Source of the DNA: Hyposmocoma kahamanoa
Lineage: Eukaryota; Arthropoda; Insecta; Lepidoptera; Cosmopterigidae
DNA: 64,000 bases
Assembly (NCBI RefSeq): GCF_003589595.1
Contig: NW_020654422.1
Location: forward strand, 12,030,329-12,094,328
Direction of reading: 5' to 3'
Shown here in pieces: positions 12,346-24,855 of the stretch (position 1 is its first letter; every line of letters begins with the position of its first letter). The notes under the pieces are model-generated. The model ran no database searches. It was not told where the DNA came from and saw only the letters and a program-made list of their open reading frames with translations. The translations under genes and the position numbers were made by a program.

Positions 12346-12653
12346 GAGTCGATCAGCACTAAAAAAGTTTTGATAAATTTTATTCATTTTTATGAACAAC
12401 TCACATATTATGTTTAAAATGGTCTTACAAAGCTCTTTAATTTGATACCTATCAGAATGAAATTCAAAATTTCTTTCGATTGTATAAACAAGACCACCAT
12501 TTACATATAATTTACCCAGTCCTGAAAACAACGCATATCCCGAAAAGCAATTTCCATAAAAAGTTCCGATTCAACGAGACGCGATGTGTATGTGCGCGTT
12601 TGCGTCCATCAGTGACGTCCCACGCGGTTATATAGTTGCCGGCGCAGGAACTT

Positions 12654-12690
12654 CATAAATAGTCGCTACCAAGACACGTTCAGTGTCTTA
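12654..12690 (+). promoter_or_regulatory. Candidate promoter of the CYP4G gene
   Basis: A TATA-like CATAAATAG at about 12653-12661 lies about 28 bp before TTCAGTG at 12679-12685, which matches the arthropod initiator (TCAGT, predicted start A at 12682). A second TATATAG lies further upstream at 12629-12635. A short palindrome AAGACAC..GTGTCTT straddles the start. The downstream untranslated exon ends in a GT donor. The assignment to CYP4G is inferred from orientation and the acceptor at 19350. Confidence 0.5.
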
Positions 12691-12758
12691 AGTACAACAT
12701 ACAGCCATCTGTGTTATTTTGTGCCGGGTTTGAAGGAGCCGGGTGTTATCTACTAAAG
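12682..12758 (+). other. Candidate 5' untranslated exon of CYP4G
   Basis: The 77-bp exon runs from the initiator to CTACTAAAG, followed by the donor GTAGGC. It would splice to the acceptor TCATTGGCAG at 19341-19350, 19 bp before the CYP4G start codon. The intron would be 6.6 kb and filled with SINEs and Penelope tails. No transcript data can be used here. Confidence 0.45.
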
Positions 12759-12759
12759 G

Positions 12760-13380
12760 TAGGCTTTACTTTGTTTAATGTAGTATTGACGAATAGTAGG
12801 TTTCTTAATTCACTTATATTTTTTCTTATTTCCATGTCTTAAATAGATATTTACTATTAATATTAGAAAGTAATTGAACGATTTATTTTTCATATTTTTC
12901 AACCAAATCTCATAGGTTGTTTGTCAATTGTTTTTATCATCCGTATCTATTTTAAAATCCTGTATCAATCGTAATTTTAATGTAATAACTTAAGATTACT
13001 ATTTACTAAGTGTTAAAATCGTGTACAATCTCAAACTTAAACATCAGGCATTGATGTACTTATCACCTATGTAATATGAGATGGTCTTGTATATAATCTA
13101 ATAATCAGCAAATTTTATGTGCTATACATTTTTTCTACATTCCTTTGTTCAAAACTTACGTGTCACAATTGACAGCTAAATAAAATTAATTTAATGCAAT
13201 TTGGGAACAGTTCTGTAGTGCAAGAATGAACCCTCATAAGACTCGCCACAGCTCTTAAAACTATTTAAAATCCATATTACAGACATTCTACAACCACTTT
13301 AGTAACTAGAAATAGATATATGTATTATAATAGAACATTAGACTCAATTATTTTAAATACATCTTATTTTTAAACGATTT
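12760..13380. other. Inferred 5' intron, nothing recognised
   Basis: AT-rich sequence at the start of the inferred first CYP4G intron, with no repeats or exons recognised. Confidence 0.4.
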
Positions 13381-13383
13381 CAA

Positions 13384-13740
13384 AAAGGAGGAGGTTCTTA
13401 ATACGCCAGCGTGTTTTTTTGGATGTATGTTTCGCGTTAACTCCGAATTCACGAACCGATTTTCATGATTCTCGTTTTTGGTTGTTTTTGGTTTTTGCTT
13501 GAAAAAATGTATCACGTATGTTACATGATAACTCCATGCCGATGTGTGAACCGATTTTGATGATTCTTTTTGTTGAAAAGAGAGTACCTCAGTGTGGTCC
13601 CATTTAAATTTGAAGAAAACATTCCACCTCTAAGGGTGGCAAACTAGGGGATGAATCCGGTTTCGCGCACTTTCCGGTAACCGATTTCAATAAAACTTGG
13701 CAAATAGATGTAATCAAACTTTTGAGGTCGATTTTTTTAG
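13384..13740. repeat. Interspersed repeat, family D copy 1
   Basis: Begins AAAAGGAGGAGGTTC and contains GAACCGATTTTGATGATTC and CTAAGGGTGGCAAACTA. A second copy lies at 14915-15088. The same phrasing is familiar from high-copy repeats in Lepidoptera. Confidence 0.7.
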
Positions 13741-13967
13741 TACTTTTTACTGAGATTATTATATATTCTAATTCCTTTTCTATGTTTGATTAAATGATAC
13801 ATAAATATTAAAACGTAACCGTAATGTAACGTATAACGCTATATATAATCCGTAATAAGAGTCGTTACAGGACAGGCCAGCCTAATGTGGAGCCAACTTT
13901 AAATCATTGCACAGTGATTTCAGAAATAGCATTACGTTCGCAATGCATGTAATGTTAAAAGGTATAA

Positions 13968-14121
13968 TGAGAAATAAAACTATTTTTGTCGGATCTAAAT
14001 CGCGTATATTTGTTTTTTCTCAGCCCTTTGAGCCCTTTAGTGGCCCCGAAACATTTGTTTTACATAAAAAATATAGTTTAATTTTCCATGTCTAACAATC
14101 ACGAAAACCTAAGAACTCGAT
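13968..14121. repeat. Penelope-like tails in inverted pair
   Basis: The left arm is antisense tail sequence (ACTATTTTTGTCGGATCTAA). The right arm is sense (GGCCCCGAAACATTTG..AACCTAAGAACTCGAT). They meet near 14035, so two tails face each other head to head. Confidence 0.65.
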
Positions 14122-14914
14122 TCATATCGAGAATAGCGGACTGTGTCAAAAGCACCATTTTCTTTTCAGAAAGATGATAAAAAAATTACTGAGACGTATC
14201 TGGCACGCAAAGAAAACCATCCTCATATAATTTTTTAAGCACTGGAAACCTCGGTGTCTTTTTCATAACAAAATTTAGCACATTTTGAATGCAGCTGTGC
14301 AAAAAAAAACTCAAAAGTGAACTATTATGAATTTGAGCGACCATTCTTGAAAAGCAGCGACATAATGTTAATTTAGCGTAAACTTGTTTCTAGAAATTTC
14401 GTACTGATTTTTTTAATTCGTGGTGCCAAATAAACGTATTGCTTATCTCTTTATTATTATTTATACAACTTATATCTAAGTACGGTGTCCGTACGTATCA
14501 CACGAATTTAAAATGTAGAGTAGATAGCGACATCTACAAATATTTGTATACTGAATGCAACTTTGTCATGTATTTGCTAGGATACAGAGGTGTATTTGCC
14601 GTACAAAATTGTCAAATATTTTACGTATCCGCTAGTGACAACTGTCACTATAAACTCATGATAGAGCTTAGAGAATGAAAAAATATTGATAGAGGCATTG
14701 TTATGAAATACGTGACAAATTTCATAACTATCATAACGCTTCTCGTAATGCATCTCATTGCAGCAATATTGCACAGCAGGCACGTCGCAGATAATGCTCT
14801 TTCTAAAAAAAAACAAATGCGTGTGATTTGCACCTTATCCATCTAGTATACGTTTGATCGTGCTGTTTTACGTAATAATGGATTCTTCATTCAAAACTCA
14901 TGGACATATTTATT

Positions 14915-15088
14915 AGTCGACTTCAAAAGGAGGAGGTTCACAATTCGACTGATTCTTATTTTGTATGTTACGTAGTAACTCGGTATTTGTGAACCGATTT
15001 TGATGAAACTTTTTTTGTTGAAAGCCTCAGTAGTGGTCCCATTTAAATTTTAAAAAATATTCCATCTCTAAGGGTGGCAAACTACAAC
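14915..15088. repeat. Interspersed repeat, family D copy 2
   Basis: Same family and orientation as 13384-13740: AAAAGGAGGAGGTTCACAAT at the start and CTAAGGGTGGCAAACTAC at the end. Shorter internally. Confidence 0.7.
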
Positions 15089-15202
15089 AACAATAGGTAT
15101 ACTAACTATAACAAAAAACAATAGGTATAATTCCGCTAACTTTTGTGGTACTCTGTACAGAAATTATATGGAACACTAAAGAAAGGTTGAATTATGATAA
15201 CA

Positions 15203-15292
15203 ACAAACCAACGTTTCGGGCCCTTTACAGGTCCAAGGGTCACGGTGAACTGGACCTGTAAAGGGCCAAAACCGTTGATTTGTTTGAAAAAT
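15203..15292. repeat. Penelope-like tails in short inverted pair
   Basis: Antisense CAACGTTTCGGGCCCTTTAC at 15208-15230 is followed by sense GGACCTGTAAAGGGCC at 15252-15267. This forms a strong hairpin from two facing tail fragments. Confidence 0.65.
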
Positions 15293-15568
15293 CATTGTTT
15301 CATTCAAATCATGAACATTGTTACCATAATTCAACCATTTTTTGCGTTCCTCCATTATATAAACAGATTCATTTAAATACGTACGGACGGCAACAGAGCA
15401 AGCTACACGTTGACGGATCTTGTTCTATTCATTTTATATACGTGATATTCGGATAACAGTGTATTACAGCTTGATGTGCTGTTGACTATACACATTTATT
15501 CACATTAACATTATGTAGATGAGATAGCTCAATCTTCCATCATTGCTCGTGTGGCTTACGCTTACGGC

Positions 15569-15663
15569 TAACGTTGGTTTGTTAAAAAACAAATATACGC
15601 GATTTAGATCCAAAAATAAAAATTTCATTCCGTATGTATAACAATCACGAAAACCTACGAACA
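15569..15663 (+). repeat. Penelope-like element 3' tail
   Basis: Sense copy truncated on its 5' side, ending AATCACGAAAACCTACGAAC. Confidence 0.65.
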
Positions 15664-15846
15664 ACATATGTTAAAATGTACCTGTTTTTTGAATTGACTC
15701 CAAGTTTTCGCAACTCAGTGTCCAGTTATGTGACGATAATGACGAAACTCGCTCCCTCACACGCTATAGAAATTGACTTTATTTTACAAGTTCACGTAAT
15801 GCAGTGTTAAGCGTACTAGAAAATAACCACGGTCAACTAATAGTAA

Positions 15847-16067
15847 ATAAATAATAATAACGCACACACTCAACATAGCCCCACACTAGGGAAACCCTGT
15901 GTCGCGTGTGCCATGGACACACACATAGACAACCACAAATTATACCCAAACTCACGAGAGAAATAAATGTAGGCCATACAAATATTTCTCCCGGCCCGGG
16001 AATCGAACCCGGTGACCTCTGCGTGGCAGTCCGGTATGGCAACTGATCGGCCACGGAGGCAGTTAAA
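15847..16067 (-). mobile_element. tRNA-derived SINE, family A
   Basis: Antisense full copy. The tail is AATAATAATAACGCACACAC at the left, and the head ends with GGCCACGGAGGCAGTT at the right. The B box is intact on the minus strand (GGTTCGATTCC). Lies in the inferred 5' intron of CYP4G. Confidence 0.9.
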
Positions 16068-16173
16068 AACAATAAAAAATAAAAGGGTCAAACTGGCCAC
16101 TACATGAGATATCTTTAGAAATCTATTTTTCACTTTAAAGGTAAGTAAGTACAGTACAGTTTTTTATTTCTTT

Positions 16174-16375
16174 TAACGTACACACTCATAGCCCCGCACT
16201 AGGGAGACTGTGTCGCAAGAGCCATGGACACACACATAGACAACCACTAATTACACTCAAACTCACGAGATAAATTTATTAAGGCTATACAAATATTTCT
16301 CCCGGTCCGAGAATCGAACGCGGGACCTCTGCATGGCAGACCAGTATGGTAACCGTTAGGTCACAGAGGCAGTTT
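16174..16375 (-). mobile_element. tRNA-derived SINE, family A
   Basis: Second antisense copy, about 100 bp from the previous one and more diverged (B box mutated near 16310). Confidence 0.85.
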
Positions 16376-18291
16376 AAATGGCCTGTGTCGTATTTGCTTA
16401 CATTTAAAAAAGATGCCGACTCTAATATTTTCCTTAAGTGCACGTTCGAATGTACATGGGTTAAGGTGGATATATTTCACAACAATCAGGCAAGACCGTG
16501 AAAATATGTCTTGATTTAAAAACCTTGAAAACACCTGTAAAAGTTTGTTTATACTTTCAATTGTGACGACCTAGTTTTTGCGAGAAACTACGTTATTATC
16601 CTCCAAATTATATGTATCAAGGGTCTTTTTAATTATTTCAATTTGGTATAATGCATACCGGTACTAGATGACGAGTGGCAGTGTAAGATAAAACCAAATA
16701 TGGTTTTCGTATCTTCGTACAATTATGCAAATGTAACCTCTGTAATGATAATCCTCAATGTAATGATACAAAAGGTACCAATCATAAAGAAAAATCTGGT
16801 AAGATCTGGTAATAATAATAATAACGTACACACTCAATATAAATAGTAATATTCAGTCATATATAGTATAGTTGCAATATTAAATATGTTTGCTATAGAA
16901 AATATTTTATGTAGGTTAAATATTTTATAATTACAATTTTTGGCTTTAAGTGATACAAAAACATGCACAATTGTTTCTTTTCGGTATGAGAAAACCGCGG
17001 GAGAACCATGTTTTCTGTAAATCCAATGTTTAAGTTACATTTCCTTTTGTCTACACTTTGTATAAATAACACTTAATAGACACAGTCGTGTAAAACAACA
17101 ACTTTGAGTCAGTTATACTATCATCCTGTTATTCCCATTTCTACAATTTAAGAGCTTTGTGACACATGCCTATTAATTGCGCTAAGATTGAATTGTATCA
17201 CTGAATTAGTGAGATTTGACATGCGTAATCAATTCATACCCCGTCAACTAATTCTATTAATAGTCAGAGACCTATTAATATTTTTTTGAATTGATATTCA
17301 ATTATTTTTTATGTGAAATTACTCCACTAGTTCAAACAAAGATCAAACACTCAGAAATTCCGGATTCGAAGCGATGTCTTCTAGCATACCGTGTCAAGCG
17401 CTATACCACAACCAAGCCACGGAACGAACCAGCGAATCTCATGAATTTTTCTACGTGTTTTGTTGTCGTATCTTTGCATTTGGGTTTTCAACTCAAAGAT
17501 ATAATTATCTTAAACTATGTATGCGCTTTATGTTTTACTAAGCACGTCAATCACACAGCTTAAAAGAATTTTTTTTGTTTCCATAATTATAATGCCAGAA
17601 TTATCCATAGCACAAATGTGATTTACAGTAATTTAAAAAGAAATCGTAATTGCACATCACATTTTAAATTTCTAGAAACATTTAGAAGTATCAGATTGAA
17701 GTGAACGTATTCATGTTTTTATTAAACAATGTTTAATAATATACAAAATAGAACTTCAAGTTAAAAGTCGTTCAGACAGGGCTCCAAACTTTTTCATTAC
17801 TACATACCATAACGTAATCTAGGATATATGAAAAATTTTGTTAGAATTTACAAATATACTAACTCTGGAGATTACTTTACATCTTGTATCAATATAAAAA
17901 TAAATGAGCCAACGACACTTTGTATTGTCGCATTTTCATACTAAGTATAGTAGTTTTCATACTAAGTAGAGTAGAGTAATTTATTTCATACTATCAATGC
18001 TGTGACATTACAATTATTAAAAATACAATGTCAAGGGATAAAATTGATCGTCAGTAATGCAAACAATAATAACGAATATAAAATAAAGTAGTATAACTAC
18101 TACTTGTCTAAATACAACGAAGTCAAGTAAATTACAATTGTTTCAAAAGAAACTCATCGACAAAAGGAGTTTTAGTCGGGTGTTATATCATAAATTCTAT
18201 AATACAAGTATCATAATAGGGGTAATAAGGTAGTAAGTATCCTGAATTAAGATCATTATTGACCATGTAAGTATTATTCATACAGAAGCCG
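16376..18291. other. Inferred intron sequence, nothing recognised
   Basis: Apart from a 28-bp SINE family A tail remnant at 16811-16838, I see no repeat or exon. A + strand open frame near 17291-17563 shares text (GAACGAACCAGC..) with 40920-41010, so it is repeat rather than coding. Confidence 0.4.
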
Positions 18292-18392
18292 CGACCACGG
18301 GATCTGTATGGGATCAGTAAAGGGTTCGAAAAGTTGCTTCGTTTGAAAAACATACGTGATTTAAAACCGAAAAAGAAATAGTTTCATAATCC
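18292..18392 (+). repeat. Penelope-like element 3' tail, decayed
   Basis: Sense copy with an insertion in the hairpin block. It stops at AGTTTCATAATCC, before the usual end. Confidence 0.55.
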
Positions 18393-19159
18393 AATGAGAT
18401 TATTATATTCATGAAATTATTAATTGCTGCGAATGTAAATTAGTTAAGCACACTTACAAAATAATTCATTATTAAACCCAACTTACACAAATATAATTAT
18501 TTAAAGTCACAATCCTCCTTTAGATATATTATCGTGTACAACAGTGCGTACCTACGTACTAATCATCTAGGACGTTGCTGTATATACAATATTATACTTG
18601 TTTACCTAAACAGGAGTATATTTGTTAACAACCAGTTTCCGCGGTCATTATAAAATAGAAGGAGTACATATGTAGCGCAAGGGCAATTTTATAGACTAGT
18701 TTACATGACATTGCTATGCAATGGTTATATTCACACTTAAATTATAGAGGAAGTTCCAAGTTAACTAGAATATAACGCCTTTTGGGTTATTCACGGAAAA
18801 GCATTCAAAAACATAACATTTTGTAACTATTGTTTATTGTGTAGCATTTATTTATTCAACATTTTCGAACATAAAACACACAAGTGTTTGTATTTACAAT
18901 TAACATGTCACACGTCCTAGAAACGCACAGTGTCCCAAACAATTTTGGTACCAGAGTCACGGTGTCTCTGACGTGCAACTAGTTTCATCCATTATTAAAA
19001 AAATATACAAATTAACAAAAAAATTAAAGCAAAAAATTACCAAAAATGTTTAGGATCGTGTGTTTCTAGGACGCATGACAAGTTAATATAAGGTATAGGT
19101 ATCTTGGATTGGATATAGTAATTTTTTTTGAATATCATGTTTTTTATACCCATGACATT

Positions 19160-19290
19160 AATCTTTTTTTTTTTTTTTGTGAAAACATTTCACTGACTTG
19201 TTATTATCTTTGGTACAAATATCGAACAAACACAAAGTGTTATTAAGATCGAAGGAATTTTTTATTCCTTTCGATCCAATAACAACAACT
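19160..19290. repeat. AT-rich repeat, family I
   Basis: Shares CGAACAAACACAAA and TTCGATC blocks around a T-run with 36355-36440 and 38170-38285. Function unknown, probably a MITE. Confidence 0.45.
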
Positions 19291-19369
19291 ACCTGAATTT
19301 TAATTTATTCTTCATAAATTGTTTATTAGTATGTAATTTTTCATTGGCAGGTTAAAAAATTGCCAAAAG

Positions 19370-22300
19370 ATGACCGTCACGCCGGAGAACGTCGTGGCCC
19401 AAAGTGGCACCTGGGGCGCCACCAGCTTATTCTATATACTGCTGGTGCCAACTATAATACTCTGGTACGCATACTGGAGGATGTCGCGCCGACACATGTA
19501 CGCTCTGGCCGAGAAGATTGGGGGCCCTAAGGGAGTACCCATTTTGGGAAACGCGCTGTATTTCACCGGTGGTTCACATGGTACGTACCATACATATACG
19601 AAACGACAATTACCTGAAAAGACGTATACATGTTGCAAGTATCGTTGTTAGAATCACAGATACTACTAACTAATTCAGTGCATTTTAGCTACTTGGGTAG
19701 GGTCGATAGTCATACAGAGTCGACCAACTCTTAGATAACAATCATGTTTGTGAAAGTAGAGCGCAAAAGTGGTGTAACTCACATAAAATTTTCTTCTACA
19801 ACATTACTTTAAATGATATTAAAGTACATAATTATTTTATATTTGGATTCTCTTTTGATGTACAAAAAGATTATTAATTAAATATTGTTTATACTTGAAG
19901 ATAGTACGCAATAATGCACGCACTCATAAGAGTCTATGCACGAGAGAAACCCTGTGTCGCAAGTGCCATGAACACACACTCATAGACAGCCAGAAATTAC
20001 ACCCAAACTCACGAGAGAAATAAATGTAAGCTATACAAATATATCTCCCGGCCCGGGACTCAAACGTCAGGACCTCTGCGTAGCAGACCAGTATGGTAAC
20101 CGTTTGGCCACAGAGGCAGTTTAATTAATTTAATTATGCTTTAGTATCATTTATAGTGTAGAAAAAAAATTAACGTGGGTTACACTACTTTAGCGCTGAT
20201 AGCCTCATCTTCAAGAATAGTGGCTCTGACCAAAATAATTTCTATTAGTCTATTATGCAGATCATTCAGAATATGCCAAATTTCATTGTGAAAAAGGCAC
20301 ACCGAGCTTTTTATTGGTTATATATAATTGTATAAACAAGTGACAACATAGAGGTGTAGGATTGGTCGTGACACGTTATACATGCTTCCGTTGTTTCTGA
20401 ACCATTTTCCTGATCAATTATGTTGATTTTGAGAAAGACCACTGATCTAGAAAACCATCGAAACATAAATTAAACACCTACGTGTACTTCAAACTTAACA
20501 TATTCAACGAAGTTACTTGACGCAAGCAAATTGAATGTTAATTGACAATTAACAATTAACGACATCACTATTCGTGTACTTCATTTGACGTAAGTCCGGG
20601 TAATTAACAATTAAAATTTTAATTGTGCTACGACTGAAAATCTAAATCTACCTATCTACCAATACTACCAATCACGTAAACATGGGTACTGTCATTTGAT
20701 TGACTATGACTGTTTACTAACATGAACTTGCTAATAATGAATGCTTCAAGGACCCCTTACCTTTTGTGTTTCAAATTAAAGTATAATCTAATCCTCATCA
20801 CAAGCATATAGGAAAAATTGATTCGTCATGCTTCGCTTCATCATAAAATAATAATCAAAACCTTAATAATCCTTTTAAAGAAATAGGTCAAAAGATTTTA
20901 ATAGCAGTAGACCTCCTTCTAAAAGTTTGTCCAGAGAGGTACTACCACCTTGGTTATTTTTGCCGCCAAGCAGTAACGTGGGCATTACTGTATTAGAGTT
21001 TTGAAAGGTTACGGTGCCGGTATAATATGTCTCAGGGTGACGGGCGTAGTGGCAGTGCCCCACAAATCTTTAAAAATGACTGTATTAAATACCTTCTCTA
21101 GTACCTAAACACGCAATTGTTTCCTGGGATAGATATGTTATTCATATCTAAATTAAACGATTTTTAATTTACCTCTATTTATTTGTTTTTTTTTCTAATC
21201 CCAGCATTTTGTTACAGATATATTTAAGACCATAATAGCAAAGAGTAACGAGTTTGATAACGAGGCAGTAGTCAAGCTATGGATTGGACCTCGTCTTTTA
21301 ATTTTCTTGTACGACCCCCGTGACGTTGAGCTCATCTTGAGCAGCCACGTTCACATCGATAAGGCAGAAGACTATAGATTCTTCCAGCCTTGGCTTGGCA
21401 ATGGACTTCTCATCAGTACTGGTATAAAATTTGAAATATTTTTAAACATTTTTGTAAAAATCGTCTTAATTAGAAAAGGGAGTTTTTATGTATTTCATAC
21501 ATAGTTGCACATAACCTGACTTAAATTGGCATGCAACAGTTTCTTTTGATATTCTAATTTTATTCTTTAGGCCAGAAATGGCGCTCGCATCGCAAACTGA
21601 TCGCGCCCACTTTCCACTTGAATGTCCTGAAGAGCTTCATCGACCTGTTTAATGCTAATTCCCGCGCAGTCGTTAACAAACTCAAGAAGGAATCTGGAGT
21701 TTTCGACGCTCACGACTACATGAGCGAATGCACCGTTGAAATTCTTCTAGGTATGTATGTATTTAATATCCAATAAAACAAGTCTTGTTTTATTTATACT
21801 TTTATTATCAATTTAAAGGACACCTATACAAGTGTTATTAATTTTGTTTTTTGTTCGGAGGTTCCTAGTAGATACTACTTTATCTTTTATTACCTATACA
21901 AATCCAAATACACAAAGGTCACCAATCCCTTCTGAAACTAACTATTGACGATTCATAAAATAGTCACGTCCACAATCCCTATCTACTCTTAATATAATAA
22001 CTTATTTCAAGGTTTATAAATACTATTGAGGACCTCCATGGCATATTAAATATTTTTAATATTTGTATGAAAAACAAACAAAACCGCTACTTATTGTGCT
22101 TTAATAACCGACATATTTTATTATAAACCAGCTAAAGAACACAAAGAAACTTCACTGTAAAAAATATTAGTCATGCAAATGATGTGGTCAAGGCGATCAA
22201 ATCCGTTTGATGTCTATAAGAATTAGACCAGACTTGTTCAAAATCTAAAAAGTGCACGAAAAAAATGTAGAATAAACAGCAATTTGAATTTCTAGTCACG

Positions 22301-24335
22301 TAGATAAAGGCTGGTGACAACACCGCCGGAACCTTCCATTGAGGCAAACGTAGAGTCGCGAATATACTTACTAGTATTACGACACTTAAAGATATACGTA
22401 CGGTTGACTTTGCGACATATGATTATAAAATAATGTGTACCTTCAATGATAATTTAATTCCTAATAGATTACGTTGATTGGATGAGATGAAGGGAAGACG
22501 CAATAGTATTAGTCAAGAATAAGGACTACGTTTCTAACTGTTATTATTAAGCTATGCGAAAAAGATATTTTTCGCATAGCTTAATAATAACAGTTAGAAA
22601 CTGGTTATGTAAGGAAAATGAAGGCAAATAGAGCGCAATATCGTAATTCGCGTACAGTACATATAATTTACTTAGGTAGACAATATGTAACCAATAAGAA
22701 TCTGTTGAGTCACCATTGTTCGTGGAAAAATATGCAGTGAGTAGTAAAATTAGACGCATGTCGAGTTTGGCGACCCCCCACATACGCACGTAGCTTTAAC
22801 TGCCAATACTCACCATCAATAGCTGATGGCACTTAAGAACCACTATTGTGTATTATGCAATTGTTTCCATTTCAATAGAGGTCAATAGCTTCTCTCCAAT
22901 TGTAACTTAAATGTGCAATTTCGAAACCACCGATTCGTTTCAGAAACTGCTATGGGAGTTAGCAAGAGCACTCAGGACCAGAGTGGTTTCGAATATGCCA
23001 TGGCTGTAATGAAAATGTGCGATATTCTGCACTTGAGACACACCAAGATTTGGCTGCGGCCGGAAAGTCTGTTCAAACTCACGTCATATGCCAAGAATCA
23101 AAGCAAACTCCTTGATATTATCCATGGCTTGACAAAGAAGGTACTTATAGAGTAATTTGAAAAGACCAATAATATTATTTGTTGTCACGTGGTCGGCGTA
23201 ATTTGAGATCCTAACTATAGTGTGTTTAAAGGTTATCAAGAGGAAGAAGGAGGAACTGAAGAATGGCAAAACACCGACTAACCTGGCTGAGACTGCTGAA
23301 TCTAACTCTACAGAAACTATTCCTAACAAAGTTACATCTGTCGAAGGTCTCTCCTTTGGTCAATCGGCTGGACTCAAGGACGATCTGGATGTTGAAGAAA
23401 ATGACGTTGGTCAGAAGAAACGTCTTGCTTTCCTCGACTTACTTCTAGAAAGCTCTCAGAGTGGAGTTGTTATCTCAGACGAAGAAATTAAAGAGCAAGT
23501 TGACACTATCATGTTTGAGGGTCACGATACCACTGCCGCTGGTAGCAGCTTCTTCCTGTCTATGATGGGTATCCATAATGATATTCAAGACAAAGTTATT
23601 CAAGAACTCGACCAGATCTTCGGTGATTCAGATCGTCCTTGTACTTTCCAGGACACACTTGAGATGAAGTATCTCGAGAGGTGTCTCATGGAGACACTTA
23701 GGTTGTATCCACCAGTGCCAATCATCGCTCGTCATTTGAAACAGGACATTACTCTTCGTAAGTTATCTTAAATTCGACAAAAAAAATACAACATGTACCC
23801 TTGCTTCTCTACACAGAATTAACATGTCTTGTTTTTCCTTGGATAGCATCAAATGGCAAGACACTACCAGCGGGTTGCACAATCGTCATAGGTACATACA
23901 AACTACACCGTCGCGCGGACGTGTACCCGAACCCTGAAAAATTCGACCCTGACAATTTCCTACCCGAGCGTTCTGCCAACCGCCACTATTATGCATTCGT
24001 GCCATTCTCTGCTGGCCCTAGGAGTTGCGTCGGTAAGTATTAATTATCGAAAATTACACAAAAATTTAGTTCAAAGCTATTTGCCCTTCACTAACCACAT
24101 TTGTTTGGTGTTAAGGCTATTTTTAAATAGATAACATTCTTGAACGTGTTTATTAGGTCGCAAATACGCCATGCTGAAACTCAAGATCATACTGTCGACC
24201 ATCCTAAGAAACTTCCGCGTCCATTCCGACCTTACGGAGAAAGATTTCCAACTGCAGGCTGACATTATCCTCAAACGAGCTGAAGGTTTCAAGGTCCGCT
24301 TAGAACCCCGTAAAACAATGGCCAAGGCATACTAA
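19370..24335 (+). CDS. CYP4G: Cytochrome P450, CYP4G subfamily (7 coding exons)
   Basis: Exons: 19370-19580, 21218-21421, 21571-21750, 22944-23140, 23232-23757, 23847-24032, 24157-24335. All introns are GT..AG, all phases close, and the protein is 560 residues, normal for CYP4G. Seen: an N-terminal membrane anchor (about 17-36); the hinge [10 protein letters not shown] (52-61); helix-C WRSHR (142-146); the I-helix EGHDTT (360-365); ETLR (418-421); PER (479-481); and the haem loop [10 protein letters not shown] with ligand Cys500. Residues about 275-325 form the acidic G-H insertion (..[11 protein letters not shown]) that marks CYP4G within CYP4. Known of the family: endoplasmic-reticulum oxidative decarbonylase, working with P450 reductase in oenocytes to turn long-chain aldehydes into cuticular hydrocarbons for waterproofing and signalling. 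The start codon lies 19 bp after a 3' splice site, so the 5' UTR is spliced. No defect seen. The CYP4G number within the subfamily cannot be set from here. Confidence 0.97.
19906..20122 (-). mobile_element. tRNA-derived SINE, family A
   Basis: Antisense copy in CYP4G intron 1 (between coding exons 1 and 2). Its head ends in GGCCACAGAGGCAGTT. Confidence 0.85.
20902..21076 (+). mobile_element. SINE-like repeat, family B, 3'-truncated
   Basis: Sense copy from the head (GCAGTAGACCTCCTTC) to CCCCACAAATCTTTAA. The usual tail half is missing. It lies in CYP4G intron 1, about 140 bp before exon 2. Confidence 0.75.
21751..22529. other. CYP4G intron 3 sequence
   Basis: Nothing recognised before the hairpin at 22530. 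Confidence 0.5.
22530..22601. repeat. Perfect 34-bp-arm hairpin in CYP4G intron 3
   Basis: The arms (22530-22563 and 22568-22601) are exact reverse complements around a 4-base loop (GATA). See findings. It could be a precursor-like hairpin, a decayed foldback element or a sequencing/assembly fold-back. Confidence 0.85.
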
Positions 24336-24597
24336 GCCTCCTAATACTAGTACCTTTAATAATGTATACATTCTAGTATTAAGACAAATTGTGCTTGTGA
24401 TACCTAGTAACATACTTACTGACTAAATATTGTTATTAAATATGTTAAGCATTGATGACATAATGGTGGTAGTACTTTGAACTCGGGATAGATGACGGTG
24501 CAAAGATTGCTATTTTCGCTCATTCACATTAAAGTATGTGACAAATTATATCTAGTTTATAAATAGATAAATGTTTGTATACTTACGATGAATGGAT

Positions 24598-24603
24598 AAT
24601 AAA
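24598..24603 (+). terminator. CYP4G polyadenylation signal
   Basis: AATAAA about 263 bp after the stop codon. It is the first canonical signal downstream, giving a 3' UTR of about 280 bp. Confidence 0.65.
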
Positions 24604-24685
24604 ATATTGGCGAACACGACAACTGTGCTTATTATTTGTTATTTATTGCCGAAGATGCAAGAATACAATTTTTGGGTAATTTCAT

Positions 24686-24855
24686 TATAGCGATGTCACA
24701 CGATACCTTGCGACGGCGTTGCGACGACGCTTTGTACTACCTACATAATAAATCAATCAGAACGACATACCACACAGTGTGCCACTGCACCTGCTCAGCA
24801 ACTTAGTACGATGAAATCACAGCGACGAAGAAACGCCCTTGTGGCATCGCTCTTA
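24686..24855. repeat. Small inverted-repeat element, family E copy 1
   Basis: The left end (ATAGCGATGTCACACG) and the right end (TGGCATCGCTCTTAG) are inverted copies. CG-rich (ACGACGCTT, CAGCGACG) inside. The same ends occur at 28887-29073. It lies just beyond the CYP4G 3' end. Confidence 0.65.

Noticed and set aside
19432..19638. Antisense frame over CYP4G exon 1
   Set aside because: Shadow of the P450 exon.
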